64,000 nucleotides of DNA from Curtobacterium sp. MCSS17_007 (GTDB lineage: Bacteria > Actinomycetota > Actinomycetes > Actinomycetales > Microbacteriaceae), in assembly GCF_003234175.2 (NCBI RefSeq), contig NZ_CP126257.1, positions 2,294,001 to 2,358,000 on the forward strand. The letters are read 5' to 3'. The stretch's first letter is position 1. Each line of letters opens with the position of its first letter. The notes below the pieces were generated by a model. That model saw only the letters and a program-made list of their open reading frames with translations. It was not told the origin of the DNA and made no database searches. Shown here in pieces: positions 42,312 to 51,502 of the stretch. The translations under genes were made by a program, and so were the position numbers.

Positions 42312-43652
42312 GTGATCGAACGCACCCGCATCGCCGACCTCGCCGCCCTCCCCGACGGCCCCGTTGCCGTCGCCGGCTGGGTGGAGACCGTCCGCGACCA
42401 GAAGAAGGTCCAGTTCGTCGTCCTCCGCGACGAGACCGGCGCCGCGCAGCTGGTGAACCCCGCCACGCGCGAGGCCGAGGACGGCGACGACGACGCCCGG
42501 GCCCGGCTCGCCATCACGAACGAGATCTCCGGCCTGGCGCACGGCACCTTCGTGCACGTCCGCGGCACCCTGAAGCACGACGAGCGCGTCAAGCTCGGCG
42601 GGCTCGAGGTCAAGGTCGGTTCGCTCGAGGTCGTCAGCGCGGCGATCCCGGAGACGCCCATCGCGGACGACTCGTCGCTCGACAAGCGCCTCGACTGGCG
42701 ATTCCTCGACCTGCGCAACCGCAAGCAGAACCTCATCTTCCGCATCCAGACCACGCTGGAGCACGCGTTCCGTACCTACTGGGTCGAGCGCGACTACATC
42801 GAGATCCACACGCCGAAGCTCATGGCGTCGGCGTCCGAGTCGCGCGCCGAGCTGTTCCAGCTCGAGTACTTCGAGACCACCGCCTACCTGGCGCAGTCCC
42901 CGCAGAACTTCAAGCAGATGGCGCAGCCCGCCGGCTTCGGAGCGGTGTTCGAGATCGCGGACGCGTTCCGTGCGGACCCGTCCTTCACGAGCCGCCACGC
43001 CACCGAGTTCACGAGCGTCGACGCCGAGATCTCGTGGGTGGAGTCGCACGCCGACGTCATGGCGATGCACGAGGAGCTGCTCGTCGCGGGCTTCACCGCC
43101 GTCAAGGAGAAGTACGGCAAGGAGATCGAGGAGGTCTTCGGCTTCGAGTTCGTCGTGCCGACCGCCCCGTTCCCCCGCGTGACGCTGGCCGAGGCGCGGA
43201 AGATCGTCGCCGACAGCGGACACGACGTCGTGCGGGCGGACGGCGACCTCGACCCCGAGGGTGAGCGCCGCGTGAGCGCCTGGGCGAAGGAGACGCACGG
43301 CTCGGAGTTCGTGTTCGTCACCGACTACGACGCCTCGATCCGCCCGTACTACCACATGCGTCACGCCGACGACCCGTCGCTCACGAACAGCTACGACCTG
43401 CTGTTCAACGGCGCGGAGATCTCCACGGGTGCCCAGCGCGAGCACCGCGTCGACGTGCTCGAGGCGCAGGCCGTCGAGAAGGGCCTCGACCCCGAGGAGC
43501 TCGGCTGGTACCTCGACTTCTTCCGCTACGGCGTCCCGCCGCACGGCGGTTTCGGCATGGGCCTGGCCCGCGTGCTCATGCTCGCGCTGCACGAGCCGTC
43601 CATCCGCGAGGTCACGTACCTGTTCCGCGGTCCGACGCGCCTGACCCCGTAG
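42312..43652 (+). CDS. aspS: Aspartyl-tRNA synthetase, archaeal/non-discriminating type
   Basis: A 446-residue class II synthetase of the short archaeal/eukaryotic AspRS type, without the GAD insertion of the usual 590-residue bacterial enzyme. An N-terminal OB-fold anticodon domain (1-110, VAGWVETVRDQKKVQF) precedes the core. Motif 2 is FRADPSFTSRHATEF and motif 3 is GVPPHGGFGMGLARV. In bacteria this type commonly also charges tRNA-Asn, with GatCAB amidation afterwards (established for the family, not tested here). GTG start 8 nt after TAGACT. Confidence 0.93.
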   Translation: MIERTRIADLAALPDGPVAVAGWVETVRDQKKVQFVVLRDETGAAQLVNPATREAEDGDDDARARLAITNEISGLAHGTFVHVRGTLKHDERVKLGGLEVKVGSLEVVSAAIPETPIADDSSLDKRLDWRFLDLRNRKQNLIFRIQTTLEHAFRTYWVERDYIEIHTPKLMASASESRAELFQLEYFETTAYLAQSPQNFKQMAQPAGFGAVFEIADAFRADPSFTSRHATEFTSVDAEISWVESHADVMAMHEELLVAGFTAVKEKYGKEIEEVFGFEFVVPTAPFPRVTLAEARKIVADSGHDVVRADGDLDPEGERRVSAWAKETHGSEFVFVTDYDASIRPYYHMRHADDPSLTNSYDLLFNGAEISTGAQREHRVDVLEAQAVEKGLDPEELGWYLDFFRYGVPPHGGFGMGLARVLMLALHEPSIREVTYLFRGPTRLTP

Positions 43653-43667
43653 TCACCAGCGCGGACA

Positions 43668-43707
43668 CGACAGCGGCCACCCTCCGACAGGAGGGTGGCC
43701 GCTGTCG
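43668..43707. terminator. Bidirectional terminator after aspS
   Basis: An 18-bp perfect stem (CGACAGCGGCCACCCTCC and its complement) with the loop GACA, 15 nt past the aspS stop and 22 nt past the end of the convergent Dabb gene. Confidence 0.92.
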
Positions 43708-43729
43708 CGTGCGCGCCGGGAGGCGCTGC

Positions 43730-44023
43730 TCAGCGCTCCCAGTCGATGGCCGCCCGCCCCGTGACGAGTTCGCGGATCTCCGCTGCCGCCGCCTGGTGGT
43801 CGGGGTGGAACTGGTACTCGTCGAGACCGGCGAGGTCGTCGAACGTCGCGACGACGGCGACGTCCTGGTTCTTCCCCGGGTACGCGACGTTCTCGACGAC
43901 CTCGAGGGACCGGACGGAGCCGATCGTGCCGACGAGCCCCGTCAGCAGTTCGCGGATGCGCTCGATCGTCGCGGCGCGGTCGAGGTCCTCCCGCACGGTC
44001 CAGGAGACGACGTGGTGGATCAT
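43730..44023 (-). CDS. Dabb-family (stress-responsive A/B barrel) protein
   Basis: A 97-residue dimeric alpha/beta-barrel protein starting MIHHVVSWTVRED, with DVAVVATFDDLAGLDEYQFHPDH. The family has no common activity. Its ATG overlaps the stop of the glutaredoxin-like gene by 4 bp, so they are coupled. Confidence 0.85.
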   Translation of the reverse strand: MIHHVVSWTVREDLDRAATIERIRELLTGLVGTIGSVRSLEVVENVAYPGKNQDVAVVATFDDLAGLDEYQFHPDHQAAAAEIRELVTGRAAIDWER

Positions 44024-44283
44024 GCGCGGGCCTCGGCCTTCTCTGCGTTCTCGATGGCACGGTGCAGCCGGTCGGCGTCCACGTGCCAGTTGCTGTGCAC
44101 CCGTCCGTCGACGAGGACGACCGGGATGTCCTCGGCGTACTCCTCGCGCAGCGCGTCGTCGTCGAGGATCGACCGTTCCTCGAGCGTGACACCGGGGTGC
44201 GCCGCCACGACCTGCTCGACGACGGGTCGTGCGTCGTCGCAGAGGTGGCAGCCGGGCTTCGTCAGGAGGGTCACGGCGGGCAT
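44020..44283 (-). CDS. Glutaredoxin-like protein (DUF836)
   Basis: An 87-residue thioredoxin-fold protein with the redox motif KPGCHLCDDA (CxxC at 12-15), and IPVVLVDG for the cis-Pro loop. It is presumably a small cytosolic thiol-disulfide protein. It is first in a two-gene unit with the Dabb gene. Confidence 0.88.
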   Translation of the reverse strand: MPAVTLLTKPGCHLCDDARPVVEQVVAAHPGVTLEERSILDDDALREEYAEDIPVVLVDGRVHSNWHVDADRLHRAIENAEKAEARA

Positions 44284-44314
44284 GCCCCCACCATAACCGG
44301 CCCGGGGAACACGA

Positions 44315-44336
44315 AAGCCCCGGCGGACCGGGGCTT
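44315..44336 (-). terminator. Terminator after the bS22 gene
   Basis: AAGCCCCGG (44315-44323) pairs with CCGGGGCTT (44328-44336) around CGGA, 18 nt past the stop. Confidence 0.85.
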
Positions 44337-44354
44337 CGGGTGCAAGTACTGGAC

Positions 44355-44453
44355 TTACTTCTTGTTGCGACGCTGGTGACGCGTCTTGCGAAGGAGCTTG
44401 CGGTGCTTCTTCTTCGCCATGCGCTTGCGACGCTTCTTGATGACAGAACCCAT
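44355..44453 (-). CDS. Ribosomal protein bS22 (AURKAIP1/COX24 family)
   Basis: A 32-residue, extremely basic protein beginning MGSVIKKRRKRMAKKKHRKL and ending RRNKK. It is identical in form to the actinobacterial 30S subunit protein bS22 described from mycobacterial ribosome structures. It lies directly before bldC on the same strand, the conserved actinobacterial arrangement, and has its own terminator. Confidence 0.93.
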   Translation of the reverse strand: MGSVIKKRRKRMAKKKHRKLLRKTRHQRRNKK

Positions 44454-44578
44454 AGTGGACCTCGCTCGGAACGATGCAGATGTGTGGACACCGGGCCCGA
44501 AGAGACCGCGGAAAATCAACCCGGCCGAGTCTAGCGGAGCGCAGCGGTCCTGTCGAACGAGCGCGGGCCGGACCGACC

Positions 44579-44773
44579 TCAGCCGACGTCGGCGACGCCG
44601 CCGCGCAGGAGTTCGGCGACGGCCGACTCCGGCACGCGGAAGGACCGGCCGAAGCGGATCGCGGGCAGTTCCCCGGCGTGCACCATGCGGTAGACGGTCA
44701 TCTTCGAGACGCGCATCATCTCGGCGACCTCAGCGACGGTGAGGAAACGCACGTCGTCGAAACTGCCGGTCAT
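44579..44773 (-). CDS. bldC: BldC-like helix-turn-helix regulator
   Basis: A 64-residue MerR-like/excisionase-fold DNA-binding protein: FLTVAEVAEMMRVSKMTVYR, then AIRFGRSFRVPESAV. It is close to BldC, which binds DNA cooperatively and controls development in Streptomyces; in this unicellular group its role is unknown. I use the ATG at 44773, since the upstream extension is not conserved in type. Confidence 0.9.
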   Translation of the reverse strand: MTGSFDDVRFLTVAEVAEMMRVSKMTVYRMVHAGELPAIRFGRSFRVPESAVAELLRGGVADVG

Positions 44774-44896
44774 GGTCCGCCTTCGGGTGGCCGTGCACGA
44801 GCACGGGGTCGGTGTGACCTGTGTGGTCAGGGTGAGCATAGGGGCGCGTGGGACCGCGTGTCCAGGAGACTCCGAGCCCGCGCTCGACCGTCCGCG

Positions 44897-45412
44897 TCAG
44901 TCGTCCTCGCCGCGGCGGGTGAAGCGCTTCCGGCTCCGGTCGACCACACGTTCCCAGCCCTGCTGCGCACCCGTGAACGCGGCGGTGGCGCGGTGCGAGG
45001 CCTCGGCCATGACACGCCCCAGCTCGGTGCCGACCTCGACGGTGGACCGTCCGGAGGTGCCGGTCCGGCGGAACGAGACCGGCTGTCCATCGAGGGTCCA
45101 CGACGTCGTCGCCGGGGTGCCGTCCGCGTCGACCGCGCCCGTGAACGGGACGACCCACTCCTCGAGCCGGACGAGCGGCTCCGGGTCGAGCCGGTAGAAG
45201 CGGTGCTGGCCTTCCTCGCGACTGGAGACGAGACCGTGGTCGCGCAGGACCCGGAGGTGCTTCGACACGGTCGGCTGGCTCACGCCGATCTTCTCGACGA
45301 GCTGCCCGACGCTGAGTTCGCCGCCGGTGGCGTCCGACCCGTACGCCGTCAGCAGCGCCCCGAGCAGCTCGCGCCGGGTCGGGTCCGCCACGACGGTGAA
45401 GATGTCGGCCAT
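44897..45412 (-). CDS. ArsR-family regulator
   Basis: A 171-residue winged-helix repressor: ADPTRRELLGALL, then GVSQPTVSKHLRVLRDHGLV. The C-terminal 70 residues are a non-metal extension. No metal-binding Cys pair is visible. ATG 45412 follows TAGCCT by 6 nt (leaderless). It is divergent from trkH, which it may control. Confidence 0.9.
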   Translation of the reverse strand: MADIFTVVADPTRRELLGALLTAYGSDATGGELSVGQLVEKIGVSQPTVSKHLRVLRDHGLVSSREEGQHRFYRLDPEPLVRLEEWVVPFTGAVDADGTPATTSWTLDGQPVSFRRTGTSGRSTVEVGTELGRVMAEASHRATAAFTGAQQGWERVVDRSRKRFTRRGEDD

Positions 45413-45483
45413 GCGGCAAGGCTAGCCGGACCCGTACGCATGTACCATGACCGCTGACCTGCCCACGGCTCCGGAGGCACAGG

Positions 45484-46923
45484 ATGCTCGACCGCACCGA
45501 GCCGCTCAACCGGCACACGCCGACGAGCGGCGCGAGACGGCGTCTCGACGGCGTGCTCGGCGTCCTCCGGTCGTCACCGTCCCGGCTCGCGATCCTGGTC
45601 TTCGTCGCGCTGATCCTCATCTTCACGACCCTGTTCATGACCCCGTGGGCGGCGGCGGACCGGACCCCGACGCACTTCGCGGACGCGCTGTTCACCGCGG
45701 CGTCGGTCGTCTGCGTGACGGGGCTGGCGACGGTCGACATGGCCACGCACTGGTCGGTCTTCGGCAAGGTGCTCATCGTCGTGGGGACCCAGATCGGCGC
45801 CGTCGGCGTCCTCACCTTCGCCTCGATCCTCGGCCTGGTCGTCACGCGGCGACTGGGGCTCCGCGCGAAGCTCATCGCCGCCGGCGACTCGAACCCGCTC
45901 CGCACGCACTCCGGGGCCGTGCCCGAGGGGCAGGCCGTGCGGCTCGGGGAGGTCGGCACGCTCCTGCTCACCGTGGCGGTGAGCACCCTGACGATCGAGG
46001 TCGCGATCGGTGTGCTCCTGCTGCCGTCGGTGCTCGCGGCGGGCTACCCCTTCTGGACCGCCGTCGGGGACGCCTTCTACTACTCGGCGATGGCCTTCAC
46101 GAACACGGGGTTCTCCCCCAACGCCGAGGGGTTGGCCCCCTTCGCGAACGACTACTGGTTCCTGTCGCTCCTCATGGTCGCGGTGGTGGCGGGCTCGATC
46201 GGGTTCCCGGTGATCCGGGCCGTCACCAAGCAGTTCCGCACCCCGCGGCGGTGGCCGATCCACGTGAAGCTGACCCTGGCCACCAGCGCGGTGCTGCTCG
46301 TCCTCGGCGCGGTCGTCTACACGGCACTCGAGGCGTCGAACCCCCGCACGCTCGGGGACGCCGGCGCCGGACACACCGCGTTCCAGGCGCTGTTCTTCTC
46401 GACGATGACGCGATCCGGCGGGTTCGCCACGATCGACGTCGAGCAGATGCACGGCGCGAGCCTGCTCGTCACCGACATGCTCATGTTCATCGGTGGCGGC
46501 TCGGCGTCGACGGCCGGTGGCATCAAGGTGACGACATTGGCGGTGCTCTTCCTGGCCGCGGTCGCCGAGGCCCGCGGCCGCCAGGGCATGGAGGCGTTCG
46601 GCCGCCGCATCCCCGGCGACGTCCTGCGCGTCGCCGTCGCGGTCGTGCTCTGGGGAGCGACGATCGTCGCCGTCATGACGGTGGTCCTGCTGCAGATCAC
46701 GGGCGACTCGCTCGACCGCGTGCTCTTCGAGGTCATCTCCGCCTTCGCGACCTGCGGTCTGAGCTCCGGGATCTCCGCCGAGCTCCCCGAGGCCGGCAAG
46801 TACGTCCTCGCCGCCACGATGTTCCTGGGCCGGGTCGGTACAGTGACCATCGCCGCCGCGCTGGCCGCCAGCCAGAGCCGGCAGTTGTTCCGCCGTCCCG
46901 AGGAGAGGCCGATCGTTGGCTGA
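45484..46923 (+). CDS. Potassium uptake channel TrkH/KtrB
   Basis: A 479-residue K+ translocating subunit of the TrkH/KtrB superfamily with four P-loop repeats: AASVVCVTGLATVD, AMAFTNTGFSPN, FSTMTRSGGFATID and ISAFATCGLSSGIS. It lacks the extra TrkH helices, so it is closer to KtrB. It overlaps trkA by 8 bp. Confidence 0.94.
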   Translation: MLDRTEPLNRHTPTSGARRRLDGVLGVLRSSPSRLAILVFVALILIFTTLFMTPWAAADRTPTHFADALFTAASVVCVTGLATVDMATHWSVFGKVLIVVGTQIGAVGVLTFASILGLVVTRRLGLRAKLIAAGDSNPLRTHSGAVPEGQAVRLGEVGTLLLTVAVSTLTIEVAIGVLLLPSVLAAGYPFWTAVGDAFYYSAMAFTNTGFSPNAEGLAPFANDYWFLSLLMVAVVAGSIGFPVIRAVTKQFRTPRRWPIHVKLTLATSAVLLVLGAVVYTALEASNPRTLGDAGAGHTAFQALFFSTMTRSGGFATIDVEQMHGASLLVTDMLMFIGGGSASTAGGIKVTTLAVLFLAAVAEARGRQGMEAFGRRIPGDVLRVAVAVVLWGATIVAVMTVVLLQITGDSLDRVLFEVISAFATCGLSSGISAELPEAGKYVLAATMFLGRVGTVTIAAALAASQSRQLFRRPEERPIVG

Positions 46924-47629
46924 CCGCCGCCCCCGCGCCGACCGCCGCGCACCCCACCCCGTCACCGGGGCCGTCAGCCACGACGCGCCCGTGCTCGTCC
47001 TCGGCCTCGGCCGCTTCGGAGCCGCCACCGCCGGTCAGCTCGAGCGCCAGCACCGCGAGGTCCTGGTCGTCGACACCGACGCCGGCCTCGTGCAGAAGTG
47101 GTCCGACCGGGTCACCCACGCCGTGCAGGCGGACGCGACGGACATCGACGCCCTGCGGCAGATCGGCGCGCAGGACTTCGCGATCGCGGTCGTGGCCGTC
47201 GGCTCGCACCTGGAGTCGAGCGTGCTCATCACGTCGAACCTCGTCGACCTCGGCATCCCGCAGATCTGGGCGAAGGCCGTCAGCCGCTCGCACGGCACGA
47301 TCCTGTCGCGCATCGGTGCGAACCACGTCGTGTACCCGGAGCGCGAAGCGGGTGAACGGACCGCGCACCTGGTCTCCGGTCGGATGCTCGACTTCATCGA
47401 GTTCGACGACGACTTCGCGGTCGTCAAGATGTTCCCGCCGCGGGCGGTGCGCGGCAAGGACCTGGCGACCACCGTCATCCGGACCCGGCACGGCCTCACG
47501 GTGCTCGGCATCAAGTCGCCGGGGAAGGCGTTCGTGCCGGCGACGCCGGACAGCGTCATCGGCGAGGACGACGTGATCATCGTCTCGGGGACCGAGACGG
47601 ACCTGGAGCGGTTCGCCGCGCTCGAGTAG
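46916..47629 (+). CDS. Potassium uptake regulator TrkA/KtrA
   Basis: A 237-residue RCK protein. The RCK-N domain has VLVLGLGRFGAATA and VVDTDAG for nucleotide binding; the RCK-C domain begins about residue 155. It gates the membrane subunit in response to ATP/NADH. TTG start with AGGAGAGG upstream; the overlap with the channel gene couples them. Confidence 0.93.
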   Translation: MADRRPRADRRAPHPVTGAVSHDAPVLVLGLGRFGAATAGQLERQHREVLVVDTDAGLVQKWSDRVTHAVQADATDIDALRQIGAQDFAIAVVAVGSHLESSVLITSNLVDLGIPQIWAKAVSRSHGTILSRIGANHVVYPEREAGERTAHLVSGRMLDFIEFDDDFAVVKMFPPRAVRGKDLATTVIRTRHGLTVLGIKSPGKAFVPATPDSVIGEDDVIIVSGTETDLERFAALE

Positions 47630-47640
47630 CGACCCGGCGG

Positions 47641-47684
47641 CGGACGGGAGGCCCGTGGCGACGCCGCCACGGGCCTCCCGTCCG
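47641..47684. repeat. CGGACGGGAGGC hairpin family, copy between trkA and proC
   Basis: A perfect 20-bp inverted repeat (47641-47660 and 47665-47684) with the loop ACGC, 11 nt past the trkA stop and 27 nt past the proC stop. It probably acts as a bidirectional terminator. Confidence 0.92.
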
Positions 47685-47711
47685 GCTCCCGGTCACGGCC
47701 CCCGAGCCGGG

Positions 47712-48542
47712 TCAGGACGCGGCGATCTCCTCGGCCCGTGCGATGGCCGCGCGCGACGCGCGCGTGAAGATGCCGGCCAGGTCGGCCTCCTGCAGGACGG
47801 CGACCGCGCGCTCGGTCGTGCCCTTCGGGCTGGTGACGGCGCGGCGCAGGTCGGCGGGCTCCCGTCCGGACGCGGCGAGGAGCTCGACGGCTCCCCGCAG
47901 GGTCCCCTGCACCATCGTCGCGGCCTGCTCCGGGGTGAACCCGAGCGCCTCGGCGGCCTGCTGCCACTGCTCGACGAGCAGGAACACGTACGCGGGTCCG
48001 GAACCCGAGACGGCGGACAGCGCGTCCAGCTGCGGCTCCGGCACCTCGATGACCTGCCCTGACGCGGCGAAGACGCTCGACGCGAGCGCGACGGCATCGT
48101 CGTCGGCCGTGGACCCGGCGCTGACACCGGTGACCCCGTGGCCGACGCCGATCGGGGTGTTCGGCAACGCCCGCACGACACGGACGCCCGCGGGGACCCG
48201 CGCCTCCATCGAGGCGAGCGTGGTGCCGACGGCGACGCTCACGGCCACCGCGCCGGGGTGGAGCGAGGCGGCGACCTCGTCGAGGACCTCGCCGACCTGG
48301 TACGGCTTCACCCCGAGGACGACCAGGCCGGCGCCGCGGACGGCCGCCCGGTTGGCGTCCGGGTCGGTCTCCGTCGCCGACGCCTCCAGTCCGCGCTCGC
48401 GCCACGCCGCCGCAGAGGGCTCGGACCGGGTGGTGAGCGTCACGGTCGCCGGGTCGAGGCCCGCGGCGAGCAGCCCCTCGAGGACGCTGCCGGACATGGA
48501 GCCGACACCGAGCATGGCGGTGCGGGGCAGTGCGATCGTCAT
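47712..48542 (-). CDS. proC: Pyrroline-5-carboxylate reductase
   Basis: A 276-residue ProC, the last step of proline synthesis. The Rossmann motif is MLGVGSMSGSVL, then VVLGVKPYQV, RALPNTPIGVGHGVTG, and the C-terminal dimer domain SAVSGSGPAYVF with SPKGTTERAV. Full length. TAGGGT lies 7 nt before the ATG. Confidence 0.96.
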   Translation of the reverse strand: MTIALPRTAMLGVGSMSGSVLEGLLAAGLDPATVTLTTRSEPSAAAWRERGLEASATETDPDANRAAVRGAGLVVLGVKPYQVGEVLDEVAASLHPGAVAVSVAVGTTLASMEARVPAGVRVVRALPNTPIGVGHGVTGVSAGSTADDDAVALASSVFAASGQVIEVPEPQLDALSAVSGSGPAYVFLLVEQWQQAAEALGFTPEQAATMVQGTLRGAVELLAASGREPADLRRAVTSPKGTTERAVAVLQEADLAGIFTRASRAAIARAEEIAAS

Positions 48543-48633
48543 GCTCCCGACCCTACCCAGCGCCCGCGCCTAGGATCGCCGTCAGCGGGCCGCCCGGGAC
48601 GGGCCCGGTGCACGGCAGGGAGAAGGGACACCC

Positions 48634-49590
48634 GTGAGCGCTTCCGGAGGCACGAAGGCGATCTTCGCCGCGCTGGCCGCCAACGTCGGCATCGCGATCG
48701 TGAAGTTCGTCGCGGCCGCGATCAGCGGGTCCGCGGCCATGCTCGCGGAGGGCGTGCACTCCCTCGCCGACTCGGCGAACCAGCTCCTGCTCCTGCTCGG
48801 CGGTCGCCGTGCCCGACGCGCGGCCGACCAGGAGCACCCGTTCGGCCACGGCCGCGAGCGGTACGTGTACGCGTTCGTCGTCTCGATCATCCTGTTCACC
48901 ATCGGCGGCGTGTTCTCGTTGTACGAGGGCATCGAGAAGCTCGCCGACCCGCACCCGATCTCGAACTGGTGGCTCCCCGTCGCCGTGCTCGTCATCGCGA
49001 TCGGGCTCGAGGGCTTCTCGCTCCGCACCGCCCTGCGCGAGGCCCGTCCGCACAGGGGCTCCCAGTCGTGGGTGCAGTTCGTCCGCCGGGCGAAGGCGCC
49101 GGAGCTCCCCGTCGTCATGCTCGAGGACACCGCCGCGCTGACCGGCCTCGTGTTCGCCCTGTTCGGCGTCGGTCTCACCGTGCTCACCGGCAACGGGGTG
49201 TTCGACGCGATCGGCACGATCCTCATCGCACTGCTGCTCATCGCGGTCGCCGTCGTGCTCGGCATCGAGACGAAGAGCCTGCTCGTCGGCGAGGGCGCGA
49301 GCGTCGCCGACGTCGAGCGGATCAAGGCCGCCGTGCTCGACGGTCCCGAGGTCGAGTCGATCGTGCACCTCAAGACGCTGTACCTCGGGCCGGACGAGCT
49401 GATGGTCGGCATGAAGGTCGCCGTCGACGGCGACCGCCGGCTCGGCGACGTGGCCGCTGGCATCGACACCGTCGAGCAGCGCATCCGCGCCGCCGTGCCG
49501 GTCGCCCGTGTGATCTACGTCGAGCCGGACGTCCTCCGGACCGGACCGCGTCCGCCGACCGAGGCGATCGTCATCCGCGCGGCCGACTGA
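48634..49590 (+). CDS. Cation diffusion facilitator transporter
   Basis: A 318-residue CDF protein with about five transmembrane segments. The metal-site pattern is AEGVHSLADSANQ in helix 2 (H-x3-D) and LEDTAALTG in helix 5, and a C-terminal metallochaperone-like domain follows. It exports Zn2+, Mn2+, Co2+ or Fe2+; the ion is not decidable. GTG start behind AGGGAGAAGG. Confidence 0.93.
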   Translation: MSASGGTKAIFAALAANVGIAIVKFVAAAISGSAAMLAEGVHSLADSANQLLLLLGGRRARRAADQEHPFGHGRERYVYAFVVSIILFTIGGVFSLYEGIEKLADPHPISNWWLPVAVLVIAIGLEGFSLRTALREARPHRGSQSWVQFVRRAKAPELPVVMLEDTAALTGLVFALFGVGLTVLTGNGVFDAIGTILIALLLIAVAVVLGIETKSLLVGEGASVADVERIKAAVLDGPEVESIVHLKTLYLGPDELMVGMKVAVDGDRRLGDVAAGIDTVEQRIRAAVPVARVIYVEPDVLRTGPRPPTEAIVIRAAD

Positions 49591-49639
49591 GGCAGTCCTT
49601 GCTGGCGGCGCCTGCGCTGCTTCCGGCAGGCTCGGGAGC

Positions 49640-50017
49640 ATGAACGCGCTCTTCTCGATCCTGCTCGTCCTGCACTTCCTCGGTCTCGCGGCGGTGATCG
49701 GCGCGTTCCTCGTCCAGGTGCGTCGCAAGGGCGGGTTCCAGACCGGGTGGATGGTCGTCGGGCTCGTCGTGCAGCTCGTCACCGGACTCGCCATGATGGG
49801 CATCATCGACGCGTCGAGCGACGGCGGTGCGAACCACGCGAAGCTCGGGGTGAAGCTGGTGGTCGCCGCGGTCGCCCTGGTCCTGGCCCTCGTCGCCCGG
49901 GCACGCCAGGGGCGGGCGGACGCCGGACAGGCGAAGCCGAAGGCCGCGCTGCCGTTCTTCCACTCGGCGGGTGCGCTCGCGATCGCCAACGTCCTGATCG
50001 CGGTGCTCTGGAAGTAG
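49640..50017 (+). CDS. Small integral membrane protein, unknown
   Basis: A 125-residue protein with four hydrophobic segments (about 4-26, 36-55, 67-87, 103-124), a layout seen in a widespread actinobacterial family without known function. It follows the CDF gene by 49 bp on the same strand. Confidence 0.8.
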   Translation: MNALFSILLVLHFLGLAAVIGAFLVQVRRKGGFQTGWMVVGLVVQLVTGLAMMGIIDASSDGGANHAKLGVKLVVAAVALVLALVARARQGRADAGQAKPKAALPFFHSAGALAIANVLIAVLWK

Positions 50018-50036
50018 GTGTCGGACGCAGGGCCCG

Positions 50037-50504
50037 TCAGCGGCGCTCGCGGAAGAACGCGTCGAGCAGGTCCGCGCAGGCCTGTTCACGCACGCCACCG
50101 ACCACCTCGGACCGGTGCGGGAGCCGACGGTCCCTGGCGATGTCGTAGACGCTGCCGCTCGCCCCGGCCTTCGGGTCCCACGCCCCGAACACGATCCGCG
50201 GCACACGGGCCGCGAGCGCGGCGCCGGCACACATCGGGCAGGGCTCGAGCGTCACGACGAGGGTGTGCTCGGCGAGGTGCCAGTCCCCCGCCACCGCCGC
50301 CGCCGCCCGCAGCGCGAGCACCTCGGCGTGCGCCGTCGGGTCCTGCCGGGCCTCGCGCTCGTTCCGCCCCACCGCGACGACCGCTCCCGTGGCGTCGAGC
50401 ACGACGGCGCCGACCGGGACGTCCCCGGTCGCGAGGCAGGCACGGGCCTCGGCCAGGGCGATGTCCATCGCCGCGGCGAACGGGCGACCTGCTGGGTGTT
50501 CCAC
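50037..50504 (-). CDS. tadA: tRNA-adenosine deaminase
   Basis: A 155-residue cytidine-deaminase-fold enzyme. The zinc ligands and proton shuttle are in [10 protein letters not shown] and [10 protein letters not shown]. It deaminates A34 to inosine in tRNA-Arg(ACG). I take the GTG at 50504, which supplies the first helix expected in TadA (AGGAT lies 6 nt upstream); the ATG at 50468 is the alternative. Confidence 0.95.
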   Translation of the reverse strand: MEHPAGRPFAAAMDIALAEARACLATGDVPVGAVVLDATGAVVAVGRNEREARQDPTAHAEVLALRAAAAVAGDWHLAEHTLVVTLEPCPMCAGAALAARVPRIVFGAWDPKAGASGSVYDIARDRRLPHRSEVVGGVREQACADLLDAFFRERR

Positions 50505-50543
50505 GCGTCGATCCTGCCCCATCGGCACGGTACGCTCGATCCC

Positions 50544-51179
50544 ATGCGAGTCCACGTCGCCGACCACCCGCTCATCACCCACAAGCTCTCGGTGCTCCGC
50601 GACCGGACCACACCCTCCCCGACCTTCCGCGCACTGACGGAGGAGCTCGTCACGCTCCTCGCGTACGAGGCCACGCGGGGCGTCCGGGTCACGGCCACGC
50701 CGATCGACACCCCCGTCGCCCACACCATGGGTGTCGCGATCGCGAAGCCCCGTCCCCTCGTCGTGCCGATCCTGCGCGCCGGCCTCGGCATGCTCGAGGG
50801 CATGGTCAAGCTCGTCCCGACCGCCGAGGTCGGGTTCCTCGGCATGGCCCGCAACGAGGACACGCTCGAGCCGCAGACCTACGCCGAGCGCCTGCCCGAC
50901 GACCTGTCCGGGCGCCAGTGCTTCGTGCTCGACCCGATGCTCGCGACCGGCGGGACGCTGGCGGCCGCCATCGACTTCCTGTTCGCCCGCGGCGCGGAGG
51001 AGGTCACCTGCGTGTGCATCCTCGGCGCTCCCGAGGGCCTCGCCGCGGTCGAGCAGGCCGTCGGCGACCGCAACGTGAGCATCGTCCTCGGCGCCCTCGA
51101 CGAGAAGCTCGACGAGAACGGCTACATCGTCCCGGGCCTCGGCGACGCCGGCGACCGCCTGTACGGCCTGGCCGAGTAG
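50544..51179 (+). CDS. upp: Uracil phosphoribosyltransferase
   Basis: A 211-residue pyrimidine-salvage enzyme with [16 protein letters not shown] at the N-terminus, the PRPP loop [13 protein letters not shown], and the uracil-site tail [14 protein letters not shown]. The ATG follows TACGCT by 7 nt (leaderless). Confidence 0.97.
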   Translation: MRVHVADHPLITHKLSVLRDRTTPSPTFRALTEELVTLLAYEATRGVRVTATPIDTPVAHTMGVAIAKPRPLVVPILRAGLGMLEGMVKLVPTAEVGFLGMARNEDTLEPQTYAERLPDDLSGRQCFVLDPMLATGGTLAAAIDFLFARGAEEVTCVCILGAPEGLAAVEQAVGDRNVSIVLGALDEKLDENGYIVPGLGDAGDRLYGLAE

Positions 51180-51502
51180 CGCCCGCTCCCCCGACGCCCC
51201 CGTCGACACGGCTCCGCCCCTCGTGGCGGGCCGGTCGGCGGGGGCGTCTCTCGTCCGCGGCGGTCGCGTCGAGACGCCGGCGTCGCCGCGAGACGCGGCG
51301 GCGTCGTCGAGACGCCGCCGCGTCCGGTGGCGTCTCGCGCGAGCGGCGGCGTCCGGCACGCACGCCGGCGTCTCGCGCACCGCGTCCGCTCCGCACGACG
51401 GCGGACGGGAGGCGCGTGGCGGGGCCGCAGCGCGCCTCCCGTCCGGTCGTCGGTCCGGTCGGCGCACCGTCTGTCCACTCCGGTCACCGTCCGGGCGGAC
51501 GG
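51180..51502. other. Gene-free region with GAGACG/CGTCTC cluster
   Basis: The 359 bp after upp hold no gene before the micro-ORF. At 51245-51374 six copies of GAGACG or its complement CGTCTC occur in 130 bp, mostly inside longer GTCGAGACGCCG or GGCGTCTCGCG blocks. A hairpin of the CGGACGGGAGGC family follows at 51402. Confidence 0.75.
51402..51445. repeat. CGGACGGGAGGC hairpin family, copy after upp
   Basis: A 15-bp perfect inverted repeat (51402-51416 and 51431-51445) with a 14-nt loop, 222 nt past the upp stop and 57 nt before the promoter of the micro-ORF. Confidence 0.9.
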
